From contig JAQFVV010006836.1 of the NCBI GenBank assembly GCA_028023455.1, forward strand, positions 243,596 to 307,595: 64,000 bases of DNA, read 5' to 3'. A program made the position numbers and the translations under genes. Positions 61,232 through 64,000 of this stretch are shown piece by piece; position 1 is the first letter of the stretch, and every line of letters begins with the position of its first letter. The notes below the pieces were generated by a model that did not search any database, had not been told where the DNA came from, and was given only the letters and a program-made list of their open reading frames with translations. The stretch comes from Epiperipatus broadwayi. Lineage: Eukaryota; Onychophora; Udeonychophora; Euonychophora; Peripatidae.

Positions 61232-61435
61232 TTATGGGAGATGATGGTCTGGACCAACTGATAAATGCTGGTTCAGTATGAAATACACATATTTGAGATC
61301 ATTTATCTTTTTCACATGTATGTGGTTATGTGTATCGATTATATAAGATGGAGTAGGTAGTTAAAGGGAGTTGAAAGTGTGTGTTTAAACCCATTTTAAT
61401 TACATCTAAAAGTTCCAAATATACCTTATACTTGT
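61230..61435 (+). repeat. Family A repeat, right half of the split copy
   Basis: It resumes with GGGAGATGATGGTCTGGACC and runs to AAACCCATTTTAATTACAT. The hammerhead-like motif at 61,253-61,296 is damaged (CTGATAA). Confidence 0.85.
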
Positions 61436-61870
61436 AGTTTAATTATTAAAGATTGAGCCTGAATTCTGCCCATCCATCTTCTGTATATTTAAATGGACAT
61501 ATTAAGGTCCTATATGTGAGGGATCAGAGTGACTTAAAGTCAACATGGGTATGATAACAATATTGGCACCAACAAAGGATTTGAGCATTCCTTCATCAGA
61601 CTTTCAATAATATAGATAGCTGAAGAGTTGGAAGGTGGAGAAGATTAAAGCCTGCTCATTAAAGTTTGAATATTTGCTATCTTAATATAAACAGAGAACT
61701 GATTATATACATATGTGGGAAATGATGGTCTGGACCAAGTGATGAGTGCTGCTTCAGCAGAAATTTGTATATTGGAGATCATTTATCTTTTACACATGTA
61801 TGTGGTTATGTGTATCAATTATATAAGTTAGAGTGAGCTTAAAAGTCGGTTATCAAATCCATTCTAACTA
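61436..61870 (+). repeat. Family A repeat, second tandem monomer
   Basis: A CTGCCCATCCATCTTCTGTA junction at about 61,476 starts a second, near-complete unit ending at AAATCCATTCTAACTATAC. The ribozyme-like motif at about 61,734-61,776 has GTGATGA for CTGATGA but a good stem II (GTGCTG-CTT-CAGCA). The two motifs are 481 bp apart, which gives the monomer size. Confidence 0.85.
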
Positions 61871-64000
61871 TACACAGTAACAAAATAATTGTTCATTGAT
61901 ATTTTTAAAATCATTGTTTTTTTTTGGTTGGGAATCAAGATATGAAGCACTCTTTCTATATTTATTTATTTATTTACTTTCCCCATAAAAGTTTATGATG
62001 GTTAATAGTAGTACGGTCATTTATTATATCTATGATCTAAACTCAAACTTAGGTCTGATAAAAATAAAAATATTTTTTTACATTTCAAGTAGTTTAATTT
62101 CCCCAAGATAACTGAATCATAACCAATCCAAATAACCATCCAGTGTTGCTTGATAAATGATTATCTAGCTACTTTTAGCTAGTAGATAAAATAAATATGG
62201 AAACTTGCTCCAAAAACTCATCATCTGGCAAATGGAAATGATTGTATTTTCTTTCAATGTTCTATGAGGGGCTGCTGAAAAGACTTTGGTTTTGCAATTG
62301 GCTAATAACTATTTTACCTATTCCTCCCAAAATAAAATAACTTTTTTGCCTTTTATCATTTGTATTGCTTTTCATCTAATAAACTCCGCAGTACTTTTTT
62401 TTTTAATGATTAGATAATCTAGTTACACTGTAATTTATTTTTTTAATAACTGTTCTACATGTCTTTCTTTTCAGTTTTAATTTTAAAAACAAACGAACAT
62501 TTATTATGAAATACAATTAGTTTTCGAAAAGTTACAAAAGACTTACATAACTATAGAATATATATTCTTTTATTTGTTATTTTAGTTTATAATCTTAAAT
62601 CAATATATAAAAAAAATCTCATTTTTATTCTAATTTATCAGGTTAAAAAAAAGAGGCAACTTTCTAGTTAATTAATGGTTATTTTTTATTTCACATTTAT
62701 TTTCATATCTTTAACATCTTTTAATTTAATCGTTAACAATGTCTTCGCTTTCTTTTTTCACAAAATAATTTTCCATTAAAAAATATTCTAGCTATTAATT
62801 CCAACAACTGAATTTAAATTATTAAAAAAGAAATAATAATGAAAAAATTTTCAATGCTGTGAGTCTAAAATCAACAGAGCATTAAGATAGCTTTTGTTGG
62901 GTTTGATTTTTTTTTTTTTTTTAACAAAAAAAAAAAACTGTTTTGTAATGTGAAACTATCAACACTTTTATTTATTTTAAGACAAGCATAATAATGTGAA
63001 AGAAAATGACATGGAAATAAATTTAAAAACACTATTTGTACTTTGTTTTTTTATTTTTTTTCAATAATATTTTGTTGGCTGTGGCAATATAATGTTACTT
63101 CAAAGCAAATCCGATAATGAATGTATGGCGGGTACTAATTACCGAAACAAGGTGGGGAAAAGGGCCTGTATATCGTCCGGAAAATGTAATGGTACAAGGT
63201 AAAACGAAATTAAATAACCCAACTGCAAATCAGAAACTTTTCAACATCCTATCAATGAGGAACAGGAAAAACCAGATATTATTAACAAAACTGGTTTAAT
63301 TGCTGATTGATTGATGTTTTAACCTCTAGCGATGAACAGATAGTAGGAGAGGCCCACTACATGGAAAAAAAGTTTACATGAAAGTTTTCAGCTATTTAAA
63401 ATTTTTTACAAGTTCTTATTTAAATTAAAAGTACTAAGACATGAACACGATAAGAAAATGCATTATCAAAGAGAACCATCTATTGTAAGCTTAAATAATC
63501 AATGGTAACAAGATAGTACTGTATTGTAAAATCCCTAATTCCAGATATCTTTTTGGTTTTGGTCTTCATGAGCAAAAACTAGGATTTAAAACTGGAATTA
63601 AAGCATTTATGTATCTAGTAGCCATTTTTAAAATCCTAAGTTGTAAACTCAGTCTAAATCACTTACATAGCTATATAAATCTGCATCAACTAAGCTACTA
63701 TACATTTTAGAAATTAACTTTATGACAACTGTAGTTTCCACAAACAAATATCTCCATCCTAGAGCTCATATTCTGAAAGTTTGAGGAATCATTGAACAAC
63801 AGAGCCATATTCTATAACTTTGAGAAATCATTGAATATCAGGTCATCTATCATAAATTAGAACAGTCAATGAATACTAAATAGCAGAATGTTACAAATAG
63901 AGCTGGCCCAAGAAGAAGCAGGGCTTGGAGCAATGTTTCTAAGTGATAAAGGGAATCTTCAACTCATGCCAAAAATACACGTTAAAAAAATATCTTTGAA
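61871..64000. other. AT-rich DNA without recognised features
   Basis: No gene, RNA or clear repeat was recognised. The 60-codon frame at 63,117-63,299 has no known motif. Confidence 0.4.

Overview
This 64 kb window looks like gene-poor, AT-rich nuclear DNA from an invertebrate animal. I find no intact host protein gene and no exon chain. The mix fits a mollusc, and a cephalopod such as an octopus is my best guess: many short tRNA-derived SINEs, long CTAT/CTAC microsatellites, Penelope-like and non-LTR retroelement remains, and many dispersed inverted repeats. The species is inferred, not proven.

Layout. 0-3 kb: a copy of a dispersed repeat (family A) with a decayed hammerhead-ribozyme motif, then a perfect 92-bp tandem duplication. 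3.7-5.4 kb: a 1.36 kb DNA transposon with CACTGG ends, a TTA target duplication and a broken captured-type gene, nested inside a coding-like repeat (family Y). 5.4-8.4 kb: decayed ~40-bp minisatellite and AT-rich DNA. 8.7 kb: a perfect 60-bp-arm hairpin. 9.3-10.3 kb: family Y, then two single copies of family B. 14.2-15.4 kb: minus-strand non-LTR reverse transcriptase remains. 17-18.3 kb: TA palindrome and family A. 18.8-20.1 kb: decayed hAT-like transposase and family C. 21.4-25.0 kb: three minimal tRNA SINEs and a large CTAT array. 26.5 kb: duplicated hairpin unit. 28.4 kb: family A with the best-preserved ribozyme motif. 30.6-35.9 kb: decayed APE-type LINE (endonuclease, reverse transcriptase, C-terminal zinc knuckle). 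37.1-37.8 kb: family A. 40.5-41.0, 45.6-46.4, 50.7-52.3, 52.6-52.9 and 54.3-54.7 kb: insertions built as inverted dimers, four of them with 13-14 bp target duplications. 46.6-49.1 kb: LINE endonuclease scrap and a broken Gypsy-type gag-pol. 57.5-61.9 kb: a family A array split by a 3.54 kb insertion with TGTAACCA/TGGTTACA ends.

The main discovery candidate is that three unrelated repeat families (A, B, C) carry hammerhead-type cores: CTGANGA, a stem II hairpin, GAAA, then a very short stem III that would work best as a dimer. Stem I pairing lies in the right place in several copies. Together with the inverted-dimer insertions and their 13-14 bp target duplications, this suggests small ribozyme-processed retroelements, similar to retrozymes, probably mobilised by a Penelope- or LINE-type enzyme. 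All motif folding was done by eye; no search or folding program was run.
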